Source: Clostridium_AD sp050717635 (GTDB lineage Bacteria > Bacillota > Clostridia > Clostridiales > Clostridiaceae). From it: DNA of 64,000 bases. Location: the NCBI RefSeq assembly GCF_050717635.1, contig NZ_JBOITO010000003.1:124001-188000 (forward strand). Reading direction: 5' to 3'. A program made the position numbers and the translations under genes. The notes below the pieces were generated by a model. That model did no database searches. It was given only the letters and a program-made list of their open reading frames with translations, and was not told the origin of the DNA. Below are positions 1 to 8,028 of this stretch, piece after piece (position 1 is the first letter of the stretch; every line of letters starts with the position of its first letter).

Positions 1-501
1 CTTGAAATTATGCCCAAACCACCAGTTGAAAGGGATATGACTATGCCTTGGCCTACTTATCCACTCACGCTGAAAACTACAACTTCTCATGAAGAAGGTT
101 GCACGCGCGAATGGTGTGTAAGTACTAAAAAAATTATTGGAGAAAAAGACGCAGTAAAGAAATTACAATGCGTACGAGTTCAATGGGTTACAGATGAAAG
201 TGGACAGAGACAGATGAGTGAAATAGAGGATAGTGAATTTGTTATAGAGGCGGATTTAATTATTTTAGCTATGGGTTTTCTCCATACGCAGCATGAGGGC
301 CTTATTCATGACTTGGGACTTACACTTGATGCACGTGGAAATGTGTGTACAGATTCTAATTATGCAACAAATATAAATAAAGTATTTGCCGCAGGGGATT
401 TAAGAAGTGGTCAATCACTTATTGTGAAAGCCATAAAAGAAGGTAGATGTGTTGCAAAAAATGTTGATATGATGTTAATGGGGGAAACGTTCTTAAAATA
501 G
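1..501 (+). CDS. gltD: Glutamate synthase small subunit (NADPH), C-terminal part
   Basis: The reading frame is open from base 1, so the 5' end lies outside the window and the first internal ATG at 10 is not the start. About 166 residues are visible. They match the C-terminal FAD/NAD(P)-binding part of the beta subunit of glutamate synthase (GOGAT): an early KPP motif and the closing VFAAGDLRSGQSLIV FAD-binding stretch around residue 130. The subunit passes electrons from NAD(P)H to the large subunit, which makes glutamate from glutamine and 2-oxoglutarate in the cytoplasm. A stand-alone oxidoreductase of the GltD family cannot be excluded because gltB is not visible. The gene is followed directly by the long palindrome at 530-584. 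Confidence 0.85.
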   Translation, partial: LEIMPKPPVERDMTMPWPTYPLTLKTTTSHEEGCTREWCVSTKKIIGEKDAVKKLQCVRVQWVTDESGQRQMSEIEDSEFVIEADLIILAMGFLHTQHEGLIHDLGLTLDARGNVCTDSNYATNINKVFAAGDLRSGQSLIVKAIKEGRCVAKNVDMMLMGETFLK

Positions 502-512
502 TTAAAGAGTAA

Positions 513-584
513 TTGACTTATATTAGTAGTACATTCATAATAAAAGAGTAATCTATTATAGATTACTCTTTTATTATGAATGTA
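513..584. repeat. Long perfect palindrome with promoter-like left flank, copy A
   Basis: Perfect inverted repeat with 24-bp arms (530-553 and 561-584) and a 7-base loop, lying between gltD and the sigma-54 regulator. Its outer arm contains TTCATAATAAAA. On the left is TTGACT (513-518), then 17 bases, then CATAAT (536-541), which is inside the palindrome. The same layout recurs at 17859-17932 after the LacI-type gene. As RNA it forms a very stable hairpin and may end gltD transcription, but the 3' arm ends in TTTTATTATGAA rather than a clean U tract. It may be a terminator, a promoter with a 5' hairpin, or a small dispersed repeat. Confidence 0.6.
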
Positions 585-638
585 ATGTAAGCAATTACAT
601 GGTTTGTTATAAATAAATCAAAAGAGGGGACGGGTAGT

Positions 639-2027
639 ATGGAGAGGAAATTGCCCAGCGCAGAAAAGATACTAGAATGTTTATTAGAAAATTTGGAAGA
701 AGGAATTCAAGTAGTAGATAGTGATGGCAAAACTGTATATTATAATAGTGCCATGGGAAAAGTAGAAGGAGTAGAACTTAATGAAGTAATAGGTAAAAAG
801 GTTAGTGAGTATTTAGAGGATGTAAAAGATGATGATTCTACTATTATGAGTGTATTAAAAACTGGTGAAAAAATTGTAGATTTAATACAACATTATGGTA
901 ATGGATATAAGAAAAAAGTTACTACTATAAATACTACACTGCCAGTAACTGTAGATAATAAGATTATAGCAGTTATTGAAATAGCTAAGGATATGACTCA
1001 GCTAAAAGAACTAACTGAAAGTATTTGTAAATTGCAAAACCCAGATAAAAAGAAGAAGAGACATTATACTTTTAATGATATATATGGTGATAATCCTGCT
1101 ATGAAACTTGTTATAGAGAAGGCTAAAAAAGCTAGCATGTCAAGTTCCTCTGTATTATTATATGCAGAAACTGGTTCAGGAAAAGAAGTTTTTTCTCAAA
1201 GTATTCATTATGGAGGAGCAAGAAAAGATAAGCCTTTTATACCTATAAATTGTGCAACTATTCCTGCACTATTACTTGAGGGAATGCTTTTTGGTACAGA
1301 AAAAGGTGGATTTACAGGGGCGGAGAATAAAAAAGGACTATTTGAAGAAGCAAACCATGGAACTCTTCTATTAGATGAAGTTAATTCACTAGAACCATAT
1401 CTTCAATCTAAACTTTTAAGAGTACTTCAAGAGGGATATATAAGACCAGTAGGAAGTACTAAAAATATAGATGTTGATGTTAGAATAATAGCTACATTAA
1501 ATGAAGAACCAGAGAAGCTTATTGAGAATGGTAAATTAAGAAAAGATTTCTATTATAGGTTATGTGTATTGAGAATAAATATCCCTCCACTAAGAGAGAG
1601 AAAAGAGGATATTCCAATATTCGTAGATAAATTAATTCAGAAATACAATAAAATTTTAGGTAAGAATATAAGAGGAATCGATGAAATTATGATGAGAAAA
1701 CTTCAGGAATATAATTGGCCAGGGAATATCCGCGAGCTAACTAATGTTATTGAAGCTGCGATAAATATGGCTGAAAATAACTCGTTTTTAATAGAAAACT
1801 ATTTTGATTCCAGAGTGGTATATGAAAACAGTAAAAACTATCCGGATATTATATTAAATCTAGACGAGAGTTTTGTACTAGAAAATTATATGAATGGTAT
1901 TGAAAAGAACATTATAGAAAAGATATTAAAAAAGAATAATTATAATGTTAGCAAAGCTGCTAGAGAACTAAGTATTTCAAGGCAAAATTTGCAATACAAA
2001 ATAAAAATATACGAAATTATAGAGTAA
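639..2027 (+). CDS. Sigma-54-dependent transcriptional activator (PAS-AAA-Fis type), probable activator of ornithine operon
   Basis: 462 residues in NtrC/RocR architecture. An N-terminal PAS-like sensor spans about residues 10-125. The AAA+ domain has Walker A AETGSGKE at 176-183, the sigma-54 contact loop at 223-228 and Walker B GTLLLDE at 241-247. A Fis-type helix-turn-helix lies near the C-terminus (NVSKAARELSISRQNLQYK). The contact loop reads GGFTGA instead of the usual GAFTGA. The ATG at 639 follows an AGAGGGG ribosome site. It stands directly upstream of a sigma-54 promoter at 2203-2217 and three repeated sites at 2039-2148, so by position it should switch on the ornithine genes. The ligand is unknown; ornithine or a product is an inference. 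Confidence 0.88.
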   Translation: MERKLPSAEKILECLLENLEEGIQVVDSDGKTVYYNSAMGKVEGVELNEVIGKKVSEYLEDVKDDDSTIMSVLKTGEKIVDLIQHYGNGYKKKVTTINTTLPVTVDNKIIAVIEIAKDMTQLKELTESICKLQNPDKKKKRHYTFNDIYGDNPAMKLVIEKAKKASMSSSSVLLYAETGSGKEVFSQSIHYGGARKDKPFIPINCATIPALLLEGMLFGTEKGGFTGAENKKGLFEEANHGTLLLDEVNSLEPYLQSKLLRVLQEGYIRPVGSTKNIDVDVRIIATLNEEPEKLIENGKLRKDFYYRLCVLRINIPPLRERKEDIPIFVDKLIQKYNKILGKNIRGIDEIMMRKLQEYNWPGNIRELTNVIEAAINMAENNSFLIENYFDSRVVYENSKNYPDIILNLDESFVLENYMNGIEKNIIEKILKKNNYNVSKAARELSISRQNLQYKIKIYEIIE

Positions 2028-2038
2028 TTATAGGAATG

Positions 2039-2148
2039 GCAAAAAAATTTGCTATACATGCAAGATATTTTGCATGCATAATAATCTCTGTAAGTACTGA
2101 CAACTCACACATTTATTTATTTTTGTATAAAAACGCAGAATATTTTGC
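2039..2148. promoter_or_regulatory. Three upstream activator sites for the sigma-54 regulator
   Basis: Three 14-base sites share the pattern GCA-N7-TTGC: GCAAAAAAATTTGC (2039-2052), GCAAGATATTTTGC (2060-2073) and GCAGAATATTTTGC (2135-2148). Sites 1 and 2 start 21 bases apart and sites 2 and 3 start 75 bases apart, close to two and seven helical turns, so all would face the same side of the DNA. They lie upstream of the sigma-54 promoter, where enhancer-binding activators bind. Binding by the product of the gene at 639-2027 is inferred. Confidence 0.7.
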
Positions 2149-2202
2149 GATTAATCAGCACGTGTATTTGGGCCAATGGCTTAAATACATGTGTTTTATT
2201 TT

Positions 2203-2217
2203 TGGCACGGTATTTGC
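2203..2217 (+). promoter_or_regulatory. Sigma-54 (-24/-12) promoter of ornithine operon
   Basis: TGGCACGGTATTTGC matches the sigma-54 consensus TGGCAC-N5-TTGC, with the invariant GG and GC dinucleotides at the right spacing. It lies about 50 bases before ortA and just downstream of the gene for an AAA+ sigma-54 activator. A start near 2229 is predicted. Confidence 0.85.
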
Positions 2218-2268
2218 TTTATAGTAATAAAGTACTGTTAATAATAATTTTTTATTTTGGAGGTGTGA

Positions 2269-2562
2269 ATGATGATAAAAAAAGGTACCTTTGTTGAAGT
2301 AGAAGAAATCGTTTTAATACCAGAAGATAGAGCCGAAAACATACCAGATGAGACAAAAAAGACGCCTCTTAAGTGTTGGACGCGTGGCAGGTGTACTAGT
2401 GACTGTGAGCTGGGAAATGAGGTAGAAGTTGAAACTAATGTAGGTAGAATTGTCAGAGGCACAGTTGTAGATGTAGAGCCAGGATATTATCATACTTATG
2501 GTAAATACGTTGAAGAAATAGGTAATATAGGAAAACAAGCTAAAGTTATAATAGCACAATAA
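2269..2562 (+). CDS. ortA: 2-amino-4-oxopentanoate thiolase, alpha subunit
   Basis: 97 residues, the usual size of OrtA. With OrtB it forms the PLP-dependent thiolase that cleaves 2-amino-4-oxopentanoate (AKP) with CoA to acetyl-CoA and alanine, the last step of oxidative ornithine breakdown. The sequence is a small beta-rich protein with a conserved cysteine-containing segment (KCWTRGRCTSDCELG) around residues 40-55. Recognition rests on size, order and the partner gene next door more than on motifs. The start follows GGAGGTG; ATGATG offers two neighbouring starts. First gene of the operon, 41 bases before ortB. Confidence 0.88.
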   Translation: MMIKKGTFVEVEEIVLIPEDRAENIPDETKKTPLKCWTRGRCTSDCELGNEVEVETNVGRIVRGTVVDVEPGYYHTYGKYVEEIGNIGKQAKVIIAQ

Positions 2563-2603
2563 AATTGCAACTTAAGTTTGGTTATAAGAGGAGGTTATAA
2601 AGC

Positions 2604-4016
2604 ATGAGTAAATATGAAGAGCTTATGGCACGAAAGAATGAAATAATTCTTGAGTCTATAGGAATAGATTATAGTAAATATGAAACTGGGAAGCTTTCAT
2701 TTAATTACGAGGGACTAATGAAAGATGTTGGATATTGTTTAGAAGAAATCAAAGAAATCCAAAATGAGGTGGGCGTAGGAAATACTCCACTTTTAGAACT
2801 TAAAAATATTACTAAGCTGGCGAGAAAGACTTCCAAAACTGGACATGCGGCTAGAATATTTATAAAGGATGAAAGTTGTAACCCCTCTGGAAGTTTTAAA
2901 GATAGGAGAGCTTGTATATCTGTATTTGACGCAATGAAGAGAGGGTACAAAGGCGTAGGAGCAGCAACTTCGGGTAACTATGGGGCTGCGGTTGCATCAC
3001 AAGCTAACATTAGAGGTCTTAAGTGTATAATTGCCAATGAATGTTATGATTCAAAAAAAATAGGCCAACCAGAAATATTGGAAAAGGGAAGAAAGTGTGA
3101 GGGGTTTGGAGCAGAAGTTGTTAGACTTACTGTAGGTCCAGAATTATTCTACTCTTACCTTAAAATTCTAGAGGATACAAAATATTATAATGCATCATTA
3201 TATTCATCTTACGGCGTTGCCGGTATTGAAACACTAGGATATGAAATAGCTGAGCAGTGTCGAGAAAAGTTAGGTAAAGATCCTGAGGCGGTTATTATAA
3301 CCCATGCAGGCGGTGGAAATGTTACAGGTACTGCAAGAGGACTTATTAAGGCAGGTGCTTTGGATACAAAGATAATAGGAGCATCAGTTGATCTTTCAGG
3401 CCTTCATATGGCGTCAGATATAGACTTTAATAAAAAATCGTTTACTACGGGACATACAGGGTTTGGAATTCCATTTATGACGTACCCTGATAGATCAGAT
3501 GTACCGAGAAGCGCTGCTAGACCACTAAGGTATTTAGACAGATATGTAACTACCACTCAAGGTGAAGTATTTTGGATGACAGAAATATTAGCGCAGCTTG
3601 AAGGACTAGAAAGAGGACCAGCAGGAAACGTTTCTCTTGTAGCTGCTTTTGCAATTGCTCAGGAATATGATGATGATGCCATAATAGTTGTCCAAGAGAC
3701 AGAATATACAGGAGCGGGAAAACATTTAATACCACAGCTTAATTTTGCTAAAGACAACGGAATTAAGGTTTATGTAGGGGATCCGAAAGAGCAAGTGCCT
3801 GGGGTCAATATAGTAATTCCGTCTCATCCATCAGTGGTTAAAGTAACAGATATAGATATGGAAGGATTAAAAAAATCCTACATGAAAAATATAATAAATA
3901 GATTAACAGATAATAAAGTTGATCAGGTTGATATTGATTTTTTATCCGTAGAAACAAAACTAAGCTGCGAAAAAGTAGTAGAAATTTTAAATGAGCACAA
4001 TGTTCAAATATGTTAG
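2604..4016 (+). CDS. ortB: 2-amino-4-oxopentanoate thiolase, beta subunit (PLP)
   Basis: 470 residues of the fold-type II PLP family (threonine synthase/cysteine synthase-like). The PLP lysine is K99 in SGSFKDRRA, and the cofactor phosphate loop is THAGGGNVTGTA. It is the catalytic subunit that splits AKP with CoA into acetyl-CoA and D-alanine, working with OrtA. It might be mistaken for a threonine synthase, but the position between ortA and the aminomutase genes fixes the role; a true thrC lies at 42309. Ribosome site GAGGAGG; the next gene starts 14 bases after the stop, so the operon is tight. Confidence 0.93.
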   Translation: MSKYEELMARKNEIILESIGIDYSKYETGKLSFNYEGLMKDVGYCLEEIKEIQNEVGVGNTPLLELKNITKLARKTSKTGHAARIFIKDESCNPSGSFKDRRACISVFDAMKRGYKGVGAATSGNYGAAVASQANIRGLKCIIANECYDSKKIGQPEILEKGRKCEGFGAEVVRLTVGPELFYSYLKILEDTKYYNASLYSSYGVAGIETLGYEIAEQCREKLGKDPEAVIITHAGGGNVTGTARGLIKAGALDTKIIGASVDLSGLHMASDIDFNKKSFTTGHTGFGIPFMTYPDRSDVPRSAARPLRYLDRYVTTTQGEVFWMTEILAQLEGLERGPAGNVSLVAAFAIAQEYDDDAIIVVQETEYTGAGKHLIPQLNFAKDNGIKVYVGDPKEQVPGVNIVIPSHPSVVKVTDIDMEGLKKSYMKNIINRLTDNKVDQVDIDFLSVETKLSCEKVVEILNEHNVQIC

Positions 4017-4030
4017 GAGGAAATTAATTT

Positions 4031-4396
4031 ATGAAAAGAGAAGATGATTTTGAGAAAAGAAGTGAGCATTTAAAGGGACTAACAGAGGAGCAATTATATG
4101 ATAGATTTTGGAGTTTAACAGAAAAAATCGTAAAACCAATAGTGGATTTAGCTTATACCCATACCTCCCCAGCTATTGAGCGGTCTGTAGTTTTAAGAAT
4201 GGGATTTTCAAGTTTACAGGCAAAACCATTAATTGATTATGGTACAAAGTACAACTTACTAGGAAAAGGTATTGGAAATGTCATTTTAACTTACGCAAAA
4301 CTAAAGCACATGGATTACCTTAAAGCAGGTGAAGAATTAGCTAGTGGTATAGGTTGGGATAAAGTATCAGAAAAAATGAAGGGAAGTGACAAGTAA
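4031..4396 (+). CDS. oraS: D-ornithine 4,5-aminomutase, small subunit
   Basis: 121 residues, the expected size of OraS. It partners OraE in the adenosylcobalamin- and PLP-dependent enzyme that moves the terminal amino group of D-ornithine to C4, giving (2R,4S)-2,4-diaminopentanoate. The characteristic central segment RSVVLRMGFSSLQAKPLIDY is present. GGAGG precedes the start. The stop TAA (4394-4396) overlaps the oraE ATG (4396) by one base, which suggests translational coupling and equal subunit amounts. Confidence 0.93.
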   Translation: MKREDDFEKRSEHLKGLTEEQLYDRFWSLTEKIVKPIVDLAYTHTSPAIERSVVLRMGFSSLQAKPLIDYGTKYNLLGKGIGNVILTYAKLKHMDYLKAGEELASGIGWDKVSEKMKGSDK

Positions 4397-6609
4397 TGGT
4401 CCACAAGTTAGAAGAAAATGTAAAGCTTAATGTAGAAGAAATATTAAAAGACTTAGATAAGTATGAGCCAAAATGGAGAGGTTGGCACTGGAGAGAAGAA
4501 AATAAAGAAGGAAAAGTGGGAGAATTCACTTATCATGAAATATCAGCTCCACTTAAGAAAAGTCATGGCCTCCCAGCATCAAGAAGTTTTGAAGGTATAG
4601 ACCCTCAGCCAAGACCTGTCATTACCACAGAAATAGCGTCAGGAAGATTTGAAGATGATATAAGAAGAATGAGAATGGCAGCCTGGCATGGTGCTGATCA
4701 TTTAATGGTAATAAGGACAATGGGACAAAGTCATTTTGACGGACTACTCGAAGGAAGTCCAGAGGGTATAGGCGGCGTACCAATAACTAGAAAAGAAGTT
4801 AGGGCAACAAGAAAAGCTATAGATTTAATAGAAGAAGAAGTAGGGAGAAGAATTAATTTCCATTCCTATGTATCCGGTGTGGCTGGTCCTGATGTAGCAG
4901 TTATGTTCGCAGAAGAAGGCGTTAACGGAGCTCATCAAGATCCACAATATAACGTGCTTTATAGGAACATAAATATGTATAGATCTTTTGTAGATGCAGC
5001 AGTTGCAAAAGGTGTAATGGCTTTTGCAGAAATTCTTCAAATTGATGGTGCACATAATGCAAATGCAACAGCTATGAAGGGATATAAAGTAATGCCAGAA
5101 CTTATGGTACAACATGCAATAAATTCTTGTTTCTCAGAACTGGTAGGTATGAAACCAGAAAATATTGCGCTTTCAACTGTACCACCAACTTCAGCACCAG
5201 CTCCTTGTATGAGATATGACTTGCCTTATGCAGTAGCTCTTAGACATTTCTTTAAAAAATATAAAATGAGGGCTCAAATGAATACAAAATATGTAGAATC
5301 TTGTGAAAGAGAAGCTACAGTTGGTCATACACTTAATTTATTAATTTCAGAATTAACTTCAGTTGATATTCAAAGTACTATAACCCCTGATGAAGGACGT
5401 AATGTTCCGTGGCATTATAATAATATTCATGCTATAAATACTGCAAAACAGTCGTTTTTAGGTATGGATGGACTAATGGACATGATAGAACTTAAAAAGA
5501 CTGGTTATTTACCTGAAAAAGCTAGAGAATTAGAAGAAAGAGCTATATTGTTCCTTGAGGAAATGGTAGAGGTAGGAGGATATTTTAAAGCAGTTGATTC
5601 AGGATTCTTTATAGATTCAGGTGAGTATCCAGAAAGAAATGATGACGGTATTTCAAGAAAGATGGACGGCGGAGATGCTGTGGACACAATAGTTCTGAGA
5701 GACAGTGATTATTATGCACCAGTTTGTGGTCACTTTGGATTTAATAATGTTCCAAGTGAATATAAAAAAGCTTGCGATCCTATTTCTGAGTGTACATTAT
5801 GTGACCATTCAAAAATCCAATATATAGATGAATTAGACCAGAATGATAATGTATTTAAGAGAATGGAAAAAGTTAAAGAAGATGGAACTGTGGTTCCTGA
5901 AGTTCAATGGGCTAAAGATGGGTACGTAAAGATTACTTTATTTATTCCTGAAAACGAACAAATTGCTGAAGCGGCAGCCATTGAAATGGGTAAGAGAATG
6001 AACTTAAAAGATGTAGAAATTCTTCATAAACAAGTACTTCAAAAAGCTGAAGGTTGCCTTGTAGAAATTAAGGGTGTTTGCGATTTTACTCCTGTAAAAA
6101 GAGATGAATTAGTACTTCCCAAAAGAAGAAAAGTGCTCTCAAATCAAGTTATGAAAGATTACGTAAAAGAGCACCCAATAAAAATTGCTGCTGGAACAGT
6201 AGGAGAAGATGAACATTCAGTTGGACTAAGAGAAATTATAGATATTAAACATGGTGGTGTAGAAAGGTTTGGTATAGATGCACTTTATCTTGGAACTTCT
6301 TGTCCAATTGAAAAGTTAGTGGATGCTGCTATAGAATCTAAAGCTCAAGCAATACTTTGTAGTACAATTATTTCTCATAATGATGTCCATATAAAGAATA
6401 TGAGAAAGCTTAGTGATCTTTGCATAGAAAAAGGGGTAAGGGATAAAATTATACTTATTTCAGGTGGAACACAAGTAACAGATGAAATAGCTAAAGCAAA
6501 CGGTATGGATGTTGGGTTTGGACGTGGATCAAATGGTACAGGTGTTGCATCCTTCATAATAAAAAGGTTAATGGGTATTCCTGATATTGAAGAAGAGGAA
6601 GAATCGTAA
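4396..6609 (+). CDS. oraE: D-ornithine 4,5-aminomutase, large (cobalamin/PLP) subunit
   Basis: 737 residues. An N-terminal TIM-barrel part is followed by a C-terminal Rossmann cobalamin domain. The base-off/His-on motif DEHSVG is at residues 605-610, so H607 is the predicted lower cobalt ligand. K618 in DIKHGG, eleven residues later, fits the PLP-binding lysine known in the C. sticklandii enzyme. The domain ends with a glycine-rich FGRGSNGTGVASF loop. It carries out the radical 4,5-amino shift on D-ornithine. The start overlaps the oraS stop by one base, and the GlmL-like gene follows after 15 bases. Confidence 0.95.
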   Translation: MVHKLEENVKLNVEEILKDLDKYEPKWRGWHWREENKEGKVGEFTYHEISAPLKKSHGLPASRSFEGIDPQPRPVITTEIASGRFEDDIRRMRMAAWHGADHLMVIRTMGQSHFDGLLEGSPEGIGGVPITRKEVRATRKAIDLIEEEVGRRINFHSYVSGVAGPDVAVMFAEEGVNGAHQDPQYNVLYRNINMYRSFVDAAVAKGVMAFAEILQIDGAHNANATAMKGYKVMPELMVQHAINSCFSELVGMKPENIALSTVPPTSAPAPCMRYDLPYAVALRHFFKKYKMRAQMNTKYVESCEREATVGHTLNLLISELTSVDIQSTITPDEGRNVPWHYNNIHAINTAKQSFLGMDGLMDMIELKKTGYLPEKARELEERAILFLEEMVEVGGYFKAVDSGFFIDSGEYPERNDDGISRKMDGGDAVDTIVLRDSDYYAPVCGHFGFNNVPSEYKKACDPISECTLCDHSKIQYIDELDQNDNVFKRMEKVKEDGTVVPEVQWAKDGYVKITLFIPENEQIAEAAAIEMGKRMNLKDVEILHKQVLQKAEGCLVEIKGVCDFTPVKRDELVLPKRRKVLSNQVMKDYVKEHPIKIAAGTVGEDEHSVGLREIIDIKHGGVERFGIDALYLGTSCPIEKLVDAAIESKAQAILCSTIISHNDVHIKNMRKLSDLCIEKGVRDKIILISGGTQVTDEIAKANGMDVGFGRGSNGTGVASFIIKRLMGIPDIEEEEES

Positions 6610-6624
6610 AAGGAGGGAATTCTT

Positions 6625-8010
6625 GTGAAGGTAGATTATCTAGTTGCTGAAATAGGTAGCACTACCACTTTAGTTACAGCTTTTAATGTAGCCTATGACG
6701 ATAAGGGCCGCGTTTCTGTAAACATCCCTTTTCAAGGTAAAAGCTGTACCACAGTAACAGATGGTGATGTAACTATGGGACTCAAAAGTGCAATAAAAGA
6801 TATAGAAAATCAAATTCAGGAGTCAATTACATGGGAAAAAATGCTAGCTACATCAAGTGCGGCAGGTGGTCTTCGTATAACTGTTCATGGACTTATGCAG
6901 CAGATGACGGTTAAGGCTGCTAGAGAAGCTGCCCTTGGTGCTGGTGGTATCATAAAAATGGTTACTGCTGGTAAGATGAGAAAAAGTGATTTAAAGAGAA
7001 TCCATGATATAAGTCCTAACATGATAATGATTGCTGGGGGAACGGATTATGGTGAAAGAGAGACTGCTCTTTATAATGCAGAACTTATAAGTAAGGAAAA
7101 ATTTAGCATTCCTATTGTATACTGTGGAAATATTGAAAATCAAGAAGAAATAAAAGATATCTTTTACGGACAAGAGATTTATGTTATTGATAACGTATAT
7201 CCAATGGTGGATACATTGAATGTGGAACCAGCAAGAAGAATAATACAACAGGCTTTTGAAAAGAATATTGTAAAAGCTCCTGGGATGAATAAAATAAAAG
7301 AAATGGTAAATGGAAGCATAATGCCAACTCCAGGAGCAGTTATGGAAAGCTCAAAAGTTTTGTATGAAATGATAGGAGACCTGGTGGTTTTTGATGTAGG
7401 TGGTGCTACCACAGATGTACATTCTGTTACGGAAGGAAGCAGTGCAGTTTTAGATATGCTAATAAATCCTGAACCAAAGGCTAAAAGAACTGTAGAAGGG
7501 GATCTTGGAGTTTTTATTAATAGCAAAAATCTTATAGATTTACTTGACCCTAGGGATTTAGGTGGATATACTGTGGAAGATATAAGTCGACATATAAAAG
7601 CTATACCTAAAGAAGTAGAGGATATAAATGCAAGTAGACTTTTGTCGAAAAAAGCTATAGATGTTGCAATAGATAGGCACGTAGGGTTCATAAAAAGAAA
7701 ATATGATGGCGAAAGTGGTTTTGTGGCTTATGGTAAAGATTTATCTGAGGTTAAATATATAATAGGCACTGGAGGAGCACTCACAAGGCTTCCTAAGGGT
7801 GAAGACTTACTCCTTACAATAAGATACTTAAAGGATGAGGTTACGATGTTACCTAAAAAAGCTGCTAAAGTACTTCTAGATAAAAACTATATTATGGCAT
7901 GTGCCGGGGTTCTAAGTAGAGAAAATAGTGAAGTTGCAAAAGCACTTTTAATTCAAAGTTTAGGCATAACAATGGATATGGAAATTGATGAAGAGAGTAG
8001 TCTAGTTTAG
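6625..8010 (+). CDS. GlmL/MutL-like actin-fold ATPase of ornithine degradation (probable aminomutase reactivase)
   Basis: 461 residues of the MutL/GlmL family, with ASKHA (actin/Hsp70) ATPase motifs. The phosphate-1 loop is near the N-terminus (EIGSTTTLVTAF), the phosphate-2 motif is VFDVGGATTDVHSV around residue 255, and a late adenosine-type motif reads IIGTGGALTRL. GlmL relatives accompany cobalamin mutases and are thought to exchange damaged cofactor. Sitting between oraE and orr, it most likely reactivates OraSE; that role is inferred. The start is GTG or an equivalent at 6625 after AAAGGAGGG. There is no sign of truncation. Confidence 0.88.
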   Translation: MKVDYLVAEIGSTTTLVTAFNVAYDDKGRVSVNIPFQGKSCTTVTDGDVTMGLKSAIKDIENQIQESITWEKMLATSSAAGGLRITVHGLMQQMTVKAAREAALGAGGIIKMVTAGKMRKSDLKRIHDISPNMIMIAGGTDYGERETALYNAELISKEKFSIPIVYCGNIENQEEIKDIFYGQEIYVIDNVYPMVDTLNVEPARRIIQQAFEKNIVKAPGMNKIKEMVNGSIMPTPGAVMESSKVLYEMIGDLVVFDVGGATTDVHSVTEGSSAVLDMLINPEPKAKRTVEGDLGVFINSKNLIDLLDPRDLGGYTVEDISRHIKAIPKEVEDINASRLLSKKAIDVAIDRHVGFIKRKYDGESGFVAYGKDLSEVKYIIGTGGALTRLPKGEDLLLTIRYLKDEVTMLPKKAAKVLLDKNYIMACAGVLSRENSEVAKALLIQSLGITMDMEIDEESSLV

Positions 8011-8028
8011 AAGAAGGAGAGTAGCTAT

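Noticed and set aside
2036..2224. 62-codon frame between the sigma-54 activator and ortA
   Set aside because: It covers the three activator sites and the sigma-54 promoter, has no ribosome site and no protein-like composition.
2604..4016. ortB as a second threonine synthase
   Set aside because: Similar PLP fold, but it lies with ortA and the aminomutase genes, and a typical thrC is present at 42309.
7179..7691. 170-codon frame antisense to the GlmL-like gene
   Set aside because: It lies fully inside a well-supported gene, is low-complexity Ser/Leu/Ile-rich and has no ribosome site: a shadow frame.
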